Origin: Spiroplasma endosymbiont of Lasioglossum villosulum
GTDB taxonomy: Bacteria; Bacillota_I; Bacilli_A; Mycoplasmatales; VBWQ01
Length of the DNA: 64,000 bases
Direction: 5' to 3'
Assembly: GCF_964020195.1 (NCBI RefSeq)
Contig: NZ_OZ026539.1
Location: 810,299 to 874,298, forward strand
Below are positions 43,289-55,255 of this stretch, one piece after another. The translations under genes and the position numbers were made by a program. Numbering within the stretch: the stretch's first letter is position 1; each line of letters starts with the position of its first letter. Under the pieces are notes generated by a model that saw only the letters and a list, made by a program, of their open reading frames with translations, searched no databases and was not told where the DNA came from.

Positions 43289-44563
43289 TTATAAACTTGC
43301 TCTTCTCATATTTTTAACTGGTGATTTCTTTCTAATATCTTCTCTTTCAAGATTATCATTTTTTTCAGGATTTTCAAATAAATTTCTTACATTTTCCATT
43401 ATTTTTTCTTCTTGAAATTCTTCTCATACTTGTTTTGGTTTATAAAAAAAACCATCACACATATGCTTTTTAGTTGCATCACTTTCATTAAAAACTTCTT
43501 TTATTTTGCTGATATCTCTAGGTTTTAAATTTTGTGAAAATTCAACTGTTTTATTTCAATTTTCATTTCATTGTTGAACTTTTTGAGCATAAATTTTTGA
43601 AAATTCTTGAGTTTTTACATCTTGTTTATTTTTTTCAAATTTTTTACTTAATTCTTTTTGAATATTTTCAAATGTTTTATTTTTATTACTATCTCAAATT
43701 TTACCAAAACTTTTTGCAAATGCCTGTACTTTTGCTTCACGCGTTAAACTTAAAAATCATTGTTTTGATTTTGTCTTTCCTTTTCTTAATTCTTTTTGTA
43801 ATTGTAAATCTTTTTTACGTTTTCAATTAGGTAATAATCATGCTTTTATTTTGTCTTTATATGTTTCTCATGCTATAACAGTTCCACCAACGATAGCTCC
43901 ACAAGTTAAAGCAATTAGTGCTCCTGCAACAAGTGGTGGTACAAGAGGAGTTATTAATGGACCAACAACTAAACCACTTAAAAGACCAATACCAGCTCAA
44001 GCAACTAAAAACATTGTTACTTTTGATATTTTTCATAAAATTTTTCTAAATTTTGAATCTTTTATACTAGCGTCTCACTCTTCTGTTTGTCCTTGATTGA
44101 CACTATTAATAAAATCTAAAAATGGCATTCTAACAATAGTTGTTGCATCATCTTCAGTTAATTTAATAAATTTCTTATTTTTTGAAATTTCATTTTCATT
44201 AAACTCATTGAAGAATTGATCACTACTTAAATGTCTAATTTGTTGAACAACTTCATCTTTTTCAAGATAAATTAGTTGTTGTCAAACTTCTTCTTTTTCA
44301 TCATCATGCAATTCTAATAATAAAACAGGTTTATTATTAATTTATATTATTTCATCATAAATAAAATAATTCCAATTATTTTCTTCAATAATTGTTTTAA
44401 ATTGAAAATGTTTTATATCTTCATCTTCATTTTCTTCACTTTCAAATAGAAAAGTTTTACCATTATGTCAATTTTCATCATTTTCTTTAAATTTTGTAGA
44501 AATAGCATTTTTATCATCTTTATCATTAAATTCTGCTTCAATAATAGGTGTTGTTGGTCACAT
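43289..44563 (-). pseudogene. Membrane protein with internal stop codon
   Basis: ATG 44563 follows AAAGGAG and leader element A. A 425-codon frame is broken by one in-frame TAA at 44342-44344 (after residue 73). Order: acidic N-terminus (FESEENEDEDIKHFQFK), two adjacent glycine-rich hydrophobic segments (VTMFLVAWAGIGLLSGLVVG and LVAGALIALTCGAIVGGTV), then a long basic coiled C-terminus ending KKSPVKNMRRASL. No alternative start would give an efficient 3' product. Not recognised. The helical hairpin resembles that of membrane-inserting toxins, but no family link can be shown. Confidence 0.6.
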
Positions 44564-44587
44564 TTTAGTATCTCCTTTTAATTAAAA

Positions 44588-44650
44588 AACCCATTTACTT
44601 TAAAATAAAGGAATGGGTAAAAAACTTATATGTTTAATAACTATATTTTA
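44588..44650 (-). promoter_or_regulatory. Leader element A, copy 4
   Basis: Minus strand: TATAGT near 44640-44645, ACATATAAGTTTTTTACCC, hairpin arms ACCCATT and AATGGGT (44589-44595, 44612-44618), T run, then AAAAGGAG of the downstream gene. Confidence 0.68.
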
Positions 44651-44939
44651 TCAAATATTACATAATTTACAATAATTTTTTAATATAAATAAGCATATTT
44701 TATTTAAATTAATATTTATTTAATTTATGAAAAATATCTATTGTCAGTAAGTATTATTAAACATAATAACTAAGCTTTTAATTATTTTAATTTATGGATA
44801 TTTTTGAATTTATAAATGTTATTTAATTTTTCTGAATAACCTTTAATTTCAATATATTTCTTTTTAAAAGAAAATAATAAATTTAGAACTATATTAAATT
44901 TTATTGCATAAGTTTTTATCTAAAATTAAATAATGAGAT

Positions 44940-45104
44940 TTAAATTTTCGGATTTCTTGATTTATGTTTGTTTAATTGTTTTTCTTCTTCAATTTTTTTT
45001 AATGTATCTTCTTGTTTCTTAGCTTTTGCAAGTAATAAATCAAGTCTTCTATTTTCTTGTTCTGCATCATGTAATAATTTTGCTGCTTTTTCTTTTTCAT
45101 TCAT
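44940..45104 (-). CDS. Small charged helical protein
   Basis: 54 residues from ATG 45104 after AAAGGGAG. MNEKEKAAKLLHDAEQENRR then a Lys/Glu/Gln-rich helix ending SRNPKI. Same type as the genes at 43089 and 32063. It stands alone, with about 300 bases of empty AT-rich sequence downstream (44651-44939). Function unknown. Confidence 0.6.
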   Translation of the reverse strand: MNEKEKAAKLLHDAEQENRRLDLLLAKAKKQEDTLKKIEEEKQLNKHKSRNPKI

Positions 45105-45360
45105 AATATTTTTTCTCCCTTTCTTTTAAATATTTATTTTTAAAAATATCCAAAATACAGTATAAAATTTTTCATAAAAATTAAAAGATAAAATAAATAT
45201 TTTTAAATAAAATTATGATTTATTAACTCAAAAGTAAGGATGTTATTTTTTTAATTATTGTGCTTAAAAATTGAAAATATGTTATACTAACATCATAATA
45301 AACTAAATTATTAAAGACCATTAGGTTCGACTTATTCTTTTTTAAAGGATGTGAAAAATT

Positions 45361-45840
45361 ATGTCAGCACAACAACAGCAACAGCAGCAACAACCAAATA
45401 AAGAAATTTTTGATAAATTACAAGGTGAAAAAGATAAAAAAGAAAAAGCAAATACTTCTTCTGGTGGTAGTAGTAGAAATTGAATTGTAAAATTTGCAAA
45501 AGATGTCGCTTATATTTCTTTTTTTCCATACATATGATTAAAAAAACTTTTAGTTTCACTATTTAATAATCGAACTAAAAAGCCTAAACTAAATCAGTCA
45601 GTTAATATTATTAAAAATAAAGATAATGTTAATCAAAACAATAATGTTATTGCTCGTAGTAATGGACAAGTTAGTTTTAAAGAAGTAGATGCACTAGATC
45701 CAGAAAATGAATCAATAGCAGAAGCACTAAAATTAAACGGTAATACTACTAATCCATTCCAAAATGTTGCACATAGTTGTAATCGTGAAGAAATTCCAGT
45801 AGTTTCAACAACAACTTCTGGAAAAAAATTAACTACTTAA
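45361..45840 (+). CDS. Poly-Q protein of unknown function
   Basis: 159 residues from ATG 45361 with AAAGGA upstream. It begins MSA followed by eight or nine Gln encoded by a CAA/CAG microsatellite (45370-45396), unusual here because CAG is otherwise rare. Residues 45-75 hold an aromatic, basic amphipathic segment (FAKDVAYISFFPYIWLKKLL) that might associate with the membrane; the rest is polar and Asn-rich. Promoter-like TATACT is at about 45286. No homology recognised. A host-directed role is only a guess. Confidence 0.6.
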
Positions 45841-45841
45841 A

Positions 45842-46555
45842 TTATTTAAAATATTTATTAGTTCGTTCTAAATCAATAATATTATCAACATCCCAATGAC
45901 AATCAAATGATAAAACATAAGGTTTTAATTCAAAATTATGTTTAATACTATTACTAATTAAATATTTACCAACCATTGTTGTTTGCAATACAAGTTCTTG
46001 TTGTGGATTTATTAAATCTTCACCAAGAACTTTTGTTCATTTTTTAGTAATATAACTTCATTCTCCTGCCAAGAAACTATCCTTTTTTTTACTTTTAATA
46101 ATATCAATAATATTACCATTCTTGTTTAATTTATAACTTCAATCTTCTTTGATATTATCATGATCACGATTAATAGCGGCCATCATATTAGTTGAAAAAT
46201 TATTTAAAAAAATATTTTTTGTACTAATCATATCACCAGAAATAATAAAAATATCATCTTGACCATTAAAATATGATGATACTAATGTCAAAGCATAACC
46301 ACTATTATAATCAAGGAAATGTTGATTATTTATTAAAATTAATTTTGAATATTTATGAGTAAGAAAATTAAATTCATCTTTTAAATGACCAGTAATGACA
46401 ATAATTTTTTTTAAATCATGTATTTCAATTAAATGATTAATTATATGTTCAATTAAAGTTAAACCTTTAAATTTAATTAACGATTTATGAACATTATTTG
46501 AGATAGGTTGTAATCTACTGCCAATTCCTGCTGCAAAAATAATAGCAACTTTCAT
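45842..46555 (-). CDS. Nucleotidyltransferase, LicC/sugar-phosphate type
   Basis: 237 residues from ATG 46555 with an ideal AAAGGAGG site. The N-terminal nucleotide-binding signature is AAGIGSRLQPISNNVHKSLI (about 8-27), followed by HIINHLIEI and the metal-site motif ISGDMIST. This is the NTP_transferase fold of cytidylyl- and thymidylyltransferases; the closest general type is LicC-like choline-phosphate cytidylyltransferase or sugar-phosphate nucleotidyltransferase. It starts ten bases after leuS. Confidence 0.8.
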
Positions 46556-46565
46556 TATTCCTCCT

Positions 46566-49004
46566 TTACTTAACAACAAAATTAACAATCTTATTTGGTA
46601 TACAAATTGTCTTAATAATTGTTTTATCTTGCAATCAATATTTTACTTTTTCTTCATTATTAACTACTTTTAAAAGTTCTTGATTATTTAAATTTTCTTT
46701 TACTACTAAAGTTATTTTCGTTTTACCATTAATCTGAATAGCAATAGTAACTTCACTAGTAATCAAAAATTTTTCATCATAACTTGGAAACTGACTTTTA
46801 TTAATACTTTCTTTATTACCAAATTGAAATCATAATTCTTCAGCAATATGTGGAGCAAATGGATTTAATAATTTTAAAAAATTAACTAAATATTGTTGAT
46901 AAATAGTTGGTGCTTTATAACAAGCATTGATAAAAATCATAAGTTGTGCAATAGCAGTATTAAAATTTAAATCGTTAATATCATTAGTTACTTTTTTTAC
47001 AGTTTGATGATAAATTGTATCTAATGATTTATCATTCTTAGTAGTAATTTTTATTTTATACTCATCTTTATTAACAAGACGATAAATACGCATTAAAAAC
47101 TTATAACAACCAACTAAACCACTATTTAATCACGGTAAAGATGCTGTTAATGGTCCCATAAACATTTCATATATTCGTAAAGTATCAGCACCATACTCAT
47201 TAATAATATCATCTGGATTAACAACATTACCGCGTGATTTAGACATTTTTTCATTATTTTCACCAAGAATCATACCTTGATTTACCAATTTTAAAAATGG
47301 CTCTTTAACACTAACTAACTTTAAATCATATAGTACTAAATGTCAGAAACGAGCATACAATAAATGTAAAACAGCATGTTCTTGACCGCCAATATATAAA
47401 TCAACTGGTAATCAATAGTTAAAACGTTTTTGCGCAATAGCACTATAAAAATCACAATAAGTACCATCATCATTTTTTAAAATATATGCTAAATAATATC
47501 AACAGCTACCTGCTCATTGTGGCATTGTATTAATTTCTCTTTTTCCTTTTACACCATCTTTTCTAGTTACATGTAATCAGGAATTTGGTGCATTAGTTAA
47601 AGGTGCATTCCCCGAATTAGATGGCTTAATATTAGTCATTTTTGGTAATAATACTGGTAATTGTTGTTCATCTACTGTTGACATTGTACCATCTTCTCAA
47701 TAAATTATCGGAAAAGGTTCACCTCAATAACGTTGACGAGAAAAAAGTCAATCTCGTAACTTATATACAGTATGTACTTTTCCTTGTTTTAAAGTTAGTA
47801 ATTTTTTAACAATTAAATTAGTAGCTGTTTCTAAATCCTTACCATTAATAAAATCAGAGTTAATATATTCACTAGTACCCAAAAATGGTTCATTTTTATT
47901 ATTAGTTTTCATAATAAAAATGATTGGTAAATTTTTATTTTTAGCAAAAATAAAATCACGACTATCATGTGCAGGAACACCCATAATTGCTCCTGTCCCA
48001 TAATGATTTAAAACATAATTACCAACTCAAATTGGTAATTTACTTTTAGTAAAAGGATGAATAGCATAACTTCCAGTAAAAACACCAGATTTTAAAGTAT
48101 CATCTCCTTGACGCATTAAATCTGTTTTAGTTTTAGCATCTAAACAGTATTGAGTAACTGCTTGCGAATATTCACTAGTTGTTAAATCATGAATTAATGG
48201 ATGTTCAGGAGCAAGTACTAAAAATGAAACACCAAAAATAGTATCAACCCTTGAAGTAAAAATAGAAACCTTACATTTATTATTTTCAACTACAAAATCA
48301 ACTAGTGTTCCAACACTTTTACCAATTCAATTACGTTGTAATTCCTTAACACTATTTGGTCAGTCTAAATCATCTAATCCTTTTAATAATTTTTCAGCAT
48401 ACTTAGTAATTTTTAAAACCCACTGACGCATTGGTTTTTTAATAACTGGGAAATTACCACGTTCAGAAACCATATGACCATTAATGTTAATTATTTCTTC
48501 ATTAGCTAAAACAGTTCCTAACTGTTCACAAAAATTAACTTCAACATCTTTAATTTCAGCTAACCCTTGTTCATAAAGTTTAATGAAAATTCATTGTGTT
48601 CACTTATAATATTGAGGGTCTGTAGTATTAACTTCTTTATTATAATCAAAACTTAGACCAATACTTTGTAATTGTTTACGAAAATTATTAATGTTTTGTT
48701 TAGTAAATGTCTCTGGATTATTACCTGTATTTAAGGCATATTGCTCAGCTGGTAAACCAAAAGCATCTCAACCAATTGGATGCAAAACATTAAAACCATT
48801 CATTATTTTAACTCGAGAAATAACATCAGTAGCACAATAACCTTTAGGATGGCCAACATGTAAACCTGATCCTGAAGGATAAGGAAACATATCAAGAATA
48901 TATGATTTTGGTTTTTTATTATCATCAATGTTTGTTTTAAAAGTTTCATTTTTTAATCAATACTGCTGTCATTTTTTTTCTATTTGTTGGTGATTATAAC
49001 TCAT
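46566..49004 (-). CDS. leuS: Leucyl-tRNA synthetase
   Basis: 812 residues, full length. HIGH-type motif in GLHVGHPKG (about residue 40-55), the CP1 editing domain with the T-rich region, KMSKSRG near residue 585 and the anticodon domain. It uses many TGA-Trp codons. The C-terminal domain ends close to the stop (IVNFVVK). It charges tRNA-Leu and hydrolyses mischarged products. ATG 49004 follows AAAGGAG. Confidence 0.98.
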
Positions 49005-49250
49005 GTTTTTCTCCTTTAATATGTTCAGGTAAAGTAATCATAAAACCATAATATCATAATCATTTAACAAGTTGCAATGTTTACTTATTGATTAAATTAT
49101 ATTTTAAATATTTTGTTAATTATCAATCAATGTTATTAAACCATTTGCTAATATTTATTTTCTACAAAAAAGAAATAGTTTTTATTGTATTTCAAATAAA
49201 ATATACTATATAATTATCATTAATATTAAATAAATTCAAAGGAGGATTCT

Positions 49251-49801
49251 ATGAACACACAAAAAGTTTTAAATAAGTCTTTAAAACAAAAAAAGAAAAA
49301 CCGGAAAAAATAGGCTTAGGAGAACTGGTGTGACTTTGGATTTAATTATACTTGCACAATAGCTTTTCCTATGTCTTTTATAGGAATATATTATTGAAAT
49401 AATGGCGGAGTTGGATTACATCTAATCTGAATTATGATTTTAGGCGCTATAATGGCTAGTATTAGTGCATGTGCTTTTTTAAAATGTAGTAAAGTTTATG
49501 CTGGTAATAATGGTTGGAGCATATATTTATGTTAGAGCAACTTTTGGTCGTTTTTGAGGATGAATAACCGGCTTTATGCAATATATCATTTTACCATCTA
49601 CTGTTACCGGTGAATATAATGGCAATTGTTATTTGTACCATTGGATTAGGTTTACCTTATACTTACATTGGTCATCAAATGAATATGATAGGACCACCGC
49701 CAGTCTATATTCCAATTGTTTTAGGAATAATCATGACTTATTGTGTGCTAAGTCAATTAATAAAAATGGGATACATTAAAGTATTTAAAAAATGATTATA
49801 A
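49251..49801 (+). pseudogene. APC-family amino acid permease remnant
   Basis: ATG 49251 follows AAAGGAGG, but the frame breaks at once. Pieces in three frames spell a permease: GLGELVWL, then TIAFPMSFIGIYYWNNGG, AYIYVRATFGRFWGW, YIILPSTVTGEYN and VLGIIMTYCVLSQL. There are at least four frameshifts and most of the usual twelve helices are missing. The last helix-like piece ends with IKMGYIKVFKKWL, as in some APC loops. Clearly non-functional. Confidence 0.8.
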
Positions 49802-49874
49802 CGGCTAATTAATATTAAAGTTTGCAATTTTAAATAGCAATTATCTATATTTACTATAGAAATAAATCTTATGA

Positions 49875-49945
49875 TATAATTTTTTCAAACTTAATATAAG
49901 TTTTTAACCTATTTATTTTAGTTTTAAAATAAATAGGTTTTTTAA
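49875..49945 (+). promoter_or_regulatory. Leader element A, copy 5
   Basis: TATAAT at 49875-49880, AAACTTAATATAAGTTT, a perfect 14-bp stem (AACCTATTTATTTT at 49906-49919 with its complement at 49926-49939), then TTTTAATTT and the ribosome binding site AGGAG of the ankyrin gene. Confidence 0.8.
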
Positions 49946-49962
49946 TTTGATAGGAGAAAAAA

Positions 49963-51879
49963 ATGTCTAATTTAAAAGAAATATCTAAATTAAATACAAC
50001 TATAAAAATTAATAAAAATGAAAAATTAATTAAAGCCGCTAAACATGATGATTTAGAATTGACCCAAACTTTACTAAAAAATAATGCTGATGTTAATTAT
50101 GTAGATGAACATCATAATAGTCCATTAACAATAGCTGCTGAACATGGTAATTTAAAAATTGTTCAAATTTTATTAAAAAATAACGCTAATATTAACCATA
50201 TAAATGATTTTGGTGATGATGCTTTAAGAATGGCTGCTAAAAAGGGACACACAGAAGTAGTTAACGCTTTATTAGCAACAAATAGTAAGATTATTAATCA
50301 CAAAAATTGAATTGGTGATAGCGCTCTAATATCAGCAGCACAAAATGGGCATGTAAATACAATTAAAACTTTATTAAAAAGTGGTGCTTATATTAATGAT
50401 ACAAATATATTTGGTGATACTGCTCTAATATGAGCTACTGAAAACGGACACACAGAAACAGTTAAAGTTTTAATAACAAAAGATAATGACATTAATAATC
50501 ATGTAAACAACCTTGGTGACTCTGCTTTAATAATAGCCGCCAGAAAAGGTTATTTGGAAATAGTTGAAATTTTACTAGCATATGGTGCTGATATTAATAA
50601 TGTAGATAAAAACAAAAATAGTGCTTTAATATGAGCAGCCAAAGAAGAAGACCTAGATGTAGTTAACACTTTAATAAAAAATGGAATTGACCTTAATCAT
50701 GAAGATAACTTTGGTGATACTGCTCTAATATGAGCAGCTGAAAAAGGTTATGCAAAAATAGTTAACACTTTACTAGCATATGGTGCTGATATTAATCATA
50801 AAGATACAAATGATGATACTGCTTTAATATGTGCCGCCAGAAACGGACACACAGAAACAGTTAACATACTATTAGCAGAAGATAATAATGCTAATGTTTA
50901 TGATAAAGATATAGATGGCGATACTGCTTTAATATGTGCCGCCAGAAACGGACACACAGAAGTAGTTAACGCTTTATTAACAAAAAATAGTGATATTATT
51001 AATTATATAAATGACTTTGGTGATACTGCTTTAACAATATCCACCGAAAATCGACACACAGAAATAATTAATAATTTATTAAAACATAATGCTGATTTTA
51101 ATTATATAGACAAAAATAAAAACACGTTTTTAATATTAGCTATTGAAAACGGACACACAGAAATAGTTATCAATTTTCTAAAAACAAAAAATGTTGATAT
51201 TAATCACATAGATGCTAATGGTGATAGTGCTTTAATAATAGCCGCCAGAAAAGGTTATTTGGAAATAGTTGATACTTTAATTAAAATAAACTCTGATGTA
51301 ATTCTACATAGAACTAAATTTAATAATACTGCTTTAATAATAGCAGCTAAAAATGGACACTTAGATATAGTAAAAATTTTAATAAAGAATGATATTAATA
51401 TTAATCGCGAAAATAATGTTGGTGAAAATGCCTTAATATGAGCTGCCAGAAACGGACACACAGAAGTAGTTAACGCTTTATTAACAAAAAATAATGATAT
51501 TATTAATCATAAAACAAAATATGGTAATAATGCTCTAATATGAGCAGCCAAAGAAGGACACCTAGATGTAGTTAACACTTTAATAAAAAGTGGAATTGAC
51601 CTTAATCATATTAATTATTTTGGTGATAATTCTCTAATATGAGCAGCCAAAGAAGGACACCTAGATGTAGTTAATACTTTAATAAAAAATGATATAGATA
51701 TTACTCATTTAGATGCTAATGGTGATAGTGCTTTAACATGAGCTACTAGAAATGGACATTTAGAAATACAAAATATAATTAATGAATCAAATTATTGAAA
51801 AGAACAAATAAATTCTATAGATTTACAAAATCATAATTTACAGAACAAATGTGATAAATCAAATTCTTTAAAAATATAA
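49963..51879 (+). CDS. Ankyrin-repeat protein (18 repeats)
   Basis: 638 residues, no signal peptide or membrane helix. A short N-terminus is followed by about 18 ankyrin repeats of 33-35 residues, each with a core such as GDTALIWAAENGHTEVVNAL (consensus) and repeat-linking ADINHxD turns, ending at about residue 600; a polar Asn-rich tail follows. Several repeats are nearly identical in DNA (for example 50875-50985 and 51430-51500), showing internal duplication. Ankyrin proteins bind other proteins and are common in host-associated bacteria; export and target are unknown. Expression starts from leader A. Confidence 0.92.
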
Positions 51880-51990
51880 TTTTTAAAAAAAGAAATAAAA
51901 AAATTAAAAGATAATAATATTTTTTTGGATTTTTTCATGATAAAATCTTAAATAACATAAAGTAAATCTAAAAGAAAAAAGGACATAACT

Positions 51991-53067
51991 ATGAATAAAA
52001 AAACAATATACTATAGTTTATTAATAATTCCTATTTCTTTATTTGTATTATTACTTACTTTATTTTTAACAAATATTTGAAAACCCTCAATTGTTGCTAT
52101 TATTTTTATTACTATTTTGTTAATAATAGTAGCAATTTTTACATGATATCTTATAAAAAATAGTTATTCACAATTTGATAAAGAACATATCCATAATTTT
52201 GAAGATAATTTTAAACAACGATTTTGAAAACTAGGAATAATTGGTTTTATTGCTGATTTTTGTGACACAATTGGTATTGGTTCATTTGCAGTAAGTATTA
52301 TTTTATTAAAATTAACAAAACAAGTACGTAATGATAAAAAAATTTTAGGAATTATGAATATTGGTCATAGTATTCCTACTTGCTTAGAAGCAATTATTTT
52401 TATTGCTTTAATTCAAGTAGCATGACCAACACTAGTTTCATTAATTTCTGCTGCAACATTAGGTGCCTATTTAGGCGCCATTATCGCAAATAAAATTAAA
52501 CTTAGTTGATCACAACTATTTATTGGTATTCTATTATTTATTGTTTCAATTATCATGCTTTTAGGTCAAAAACAAATTGGAATTATGCCAACAGCGGGTA
52601 ATAATAATAGTCTTGATATTTGATGAAAATATTTGGTTGGTATTAGTATATTCTTTATCCTTGGTGCTTTCATGGCATTAGGCATTGGTATTTATGCTCC
52701 AGCAATGGCAACTACTTATTTATTAGGTCTTAACGCTGAATGTGCTTTTCCAATTATGATGGGATCTGCAGCTTTTTTAATGCCAGTTGCTGGCACACGT
52801 TTTATTAAAGATAAAAACTATGAAATTAAACCAGCAATTGCTTTCACACTAGGTGGATCAATTGGTGTTATTTGTGCTTACTTAAGTGTATTCTTATTAT
52901 TACAAAATGGTCTTGGCTTAAATAAAGAACAATTTATTAATATCCTACTATGATTAATTATCGTAATAATTTGATATACATCTTCTTCACTAATAATTAC
53001 ATCAGTAAAAAATTTACGTAATTATAAAAAACAAAAATCACATCAGAAATTAATTATTGACTCTTAA
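51991..53067 (+). CDS. TauE/SafE family membrane exporter
   Basis: 358 residues with about nine membrane helices. A basic linker (about 55-75) precedes the family-type pair of halves: GFIADFCDTIGIGSFAVSII (about 85) and FMALGIGIYAPAMATTYLLG (about 230), each with the conserved G-hG-h-A pattern of TauE/SafE sulfite or sulfonate exporters. AAAAAAGGAC lies before ATG 51991. Substrate unknown; small anions are likely for the family. Confidence 0.8.
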
Positions 53068-53074
53068 ACATCAT

Positions 53075-53100
53075 AAAAGGTTGTTAATTAACAACCTTTT
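53075..53100. terminator. Bidirectional terminator
   Basis: AAAAGGTTGTTAATTAACAA followed by CCTTTT is a perfect palindrome between the convergent TauE-like gene and plsC. Confidence 0.8.
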
Positions 53101-53111
53101 ATTATTACTAC

Positions 53112-53849
53112 TTAAATTTTATTATTGCTAAAATCATCAATTCCTTTTTTAATAATATTAAATACTTGCTTTGATAATACATCAGTAGATAATTTAATAA
53201 ATTCACTTGACTCAATTAGCTTATGAAAAATAAGATGAATATCTTTTTTGCCTTTATATTTTCGATCAAAAATTTGATAAGAATTAATAATAGTAACAGG
53301 AATAATTGGTACATAAGATTGATATGCCATATTAAAAGCACCTGCTTTAAATTCTTGCATTTCTTGTTGATGACTTCTTGTTCCTTCTGGAAAAATCATC
53401 ATTGTACGCGGAATTCTAATTAATTCCTTTGCTTCTTGAAAAGCCGTAACGGCTGTTCGTGGATTATTACGATCAATAAATAAAACATCAATTAAAAAAA
53501 TAAATCTTCGTGCCAAATGGCTTTTTTTTAATTCTTCTTTTGCAATAAAACCTAAAGGTGCATATAAACTATAATCATTTACCGATAATACTAATAATGG
53601 ATCAAAATTTGATTGATGATTGGCAACCATTACACAACCTTTTCTTTTTGGTCAATTCTCAATGTTATGAACGGTTAATTTAATATTATATAATCATTTA
53701 ATATAACGCACACGTTTTTTCAATCAAATATATCGTTTTGCTTCAGAAACTAAACTTGGGTCTTTTAATACCTTTCTTGTCATTGAACCTGATTTACTAT
53801 AAGTTTGTAATAAATAAGGTCATGTTAAAATTGCTTTTCAAATGTTCAT
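53112..53849 (-). CDS. plsC: 1-acyl-sn-glycerol-3-phosphate acyltransferase
   Basis: 245 residues. The acyltransferase motifs are NHQSNFDPLL (NHxxxxD, about residue 75), DRNNPR, and FPEGTRS (about 155). The N-terminus is hydrophobic and basic, fitting peripheral membrane attachment. It makes phosphatidic acid from lysophosphatidic acid. It starts two bases after the folA stop, so thyA-folA-plsC form one operon. Confidence 0.93.
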
Positions 53850-53851
53850 TA

Positions 53852-54343
53852 TTATTTTTTTTCCTTTCTTTGATACACATTCGCCACAAATTCTGCAAAT
53901 TCTGTTGTTTTGATTAATTTAAAATCAGAAAAATTACTAATAGGAAATAAAAGATCACCATTATATAAATTTTTAATGACTGAAACATATAAATAATCAG
54001 CATAATCTCATGCCTGCTTATAAATTTCAGTACCACCAATAATACAAATATCTGTTTTTTTATTACCTTGATATTGTTTTAAATATGAAATAATATCATT
54101 TGTGAAAGTAATATTATTATCATTTAGAAATTGTTGATAACGTTCTTGATGATTAGTAACAACTATATTGTAACGATTTTTTAATGGTTTGCCAATACTT
54201 TCAAAAGTTTTTGAACCCATTAATACATTTTTATTTAAAGTAATGCTCTGAAAATATTGCATTTCTTCTTTAATTTTTCAGGGCAATTTATTATTAAAAC
54301 CAATTACCTTTTCTTTGGTCATTGCTCAAACTAAAATTACCAT
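53852..54343 (-). CDS. folA: Dihydrofolate reductase
   Basis: 163 residues. MVILVWAMTKEKVIGFNNKL (family start: A-x-x-x-x-x-IG-x-x-x-x-LPW), then KLPWKIKEEM with Glu as the active-site acid, VLMGSKTFESIGKPL, and IIGGTEIYKQA. It regenerates tetrahydrofolate, needed after ThyA. The start ATG 54343 overlaps the thyA stop by one base (TAATG), so translation is coupled. Confidence 0.96.
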
Positions 54344-55212
54344 TATACTGCAACCTGACCTCTAATCAACGGATATGGATCATATTGTTCTAATTTAAAA
54401 TCTTCAAATTTAAAATTAAATAAATTAGTAATATTTTTATTAATAACTAAAATTGGTAATGATTTTGGTTTTCTACTTAATTGTTCATTAATTTGTGAAA
54501 AATGATTACTATAAATATGAGCATCACCTAAAGTGTGAATAAATTCTCCTAACTGATAGCCACATATTTGTGCTAACATTATTGTTAATAATGCATAAGA
54601 AACAATATTAAAAGGAACTCCTAAAAAAATATCTGCACTACGTTGATATAATTGACAAGATAATTTTTTATCATCAGAAACGTAAAATTGAATTAAAGTA
54701 TGACATGGTGGTAGTGCCATATTTTTAATTTCTGCAGGATTTCATGCTGATAAAATGTGTCTTCGTGAAAAAGGATTGTTTTTTAAATTTTCTATTAACT
54801 CCTGCAACTGATCAACACCATTAAAATTACGTCATTGTCTACCATAAACAGGTCCTAAATCACCAAATTCAAGAGCGAATTGATGATCAGTTTTAATTTT
54901 TTCAACAAATTCTTCTAAAGTTTCATTTTGATATTTTTTACTTTCCATAAATTTCTTATAAGGTCACTCATTTCAAATTCTAACATTATTTTTAACTAAA
55001 TATTCAATATTAGTATCACCAGCAATAAATCATAATAACTCATGAACAATAGAAGCAAAATGAACTTTTTTTGTAGTTAATATGGGAAAACCTTTTTGTA
55101 AATCAAAACGCATTTGATAACCAAAAGTAGAAACAGTACCAGTGCCTGTTCTATCAGCTTTTTTATATCCTTTTTCTAAAACATATTGACATAAATCTAA
55201 ATATTGTTTCAT
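54343..55212 (-). CDS. thyA: Thymidylate synthase
   Basis: 289 residues. Characteristic segments: [18 protein letters not shown] (about 22), IVHELLWFIAGDTN, the catalytic Cys in [12 protein letters not shown], the [14 protein letters not shown] block, and the C-terminal RGQVAV. It converts dUMP to dTMP with methylene-tetrahydrofolate. The start is taken at 55212 with AGAGGT seven bases upstream; an in-frame ATG at 55218 is possible. The gene borders the provirus. Confidence 0.97.
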
Positions 55213-55255
55213 AATCATTACCTCTTTCATAAATCAAATTCAAATCAAGTATATA

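Noticed and set aside
53223-53423. Plus-strand frame inside plsC
   Set aside because: Antisense shadow of plsC, which carries clear acyltransferase motifs.
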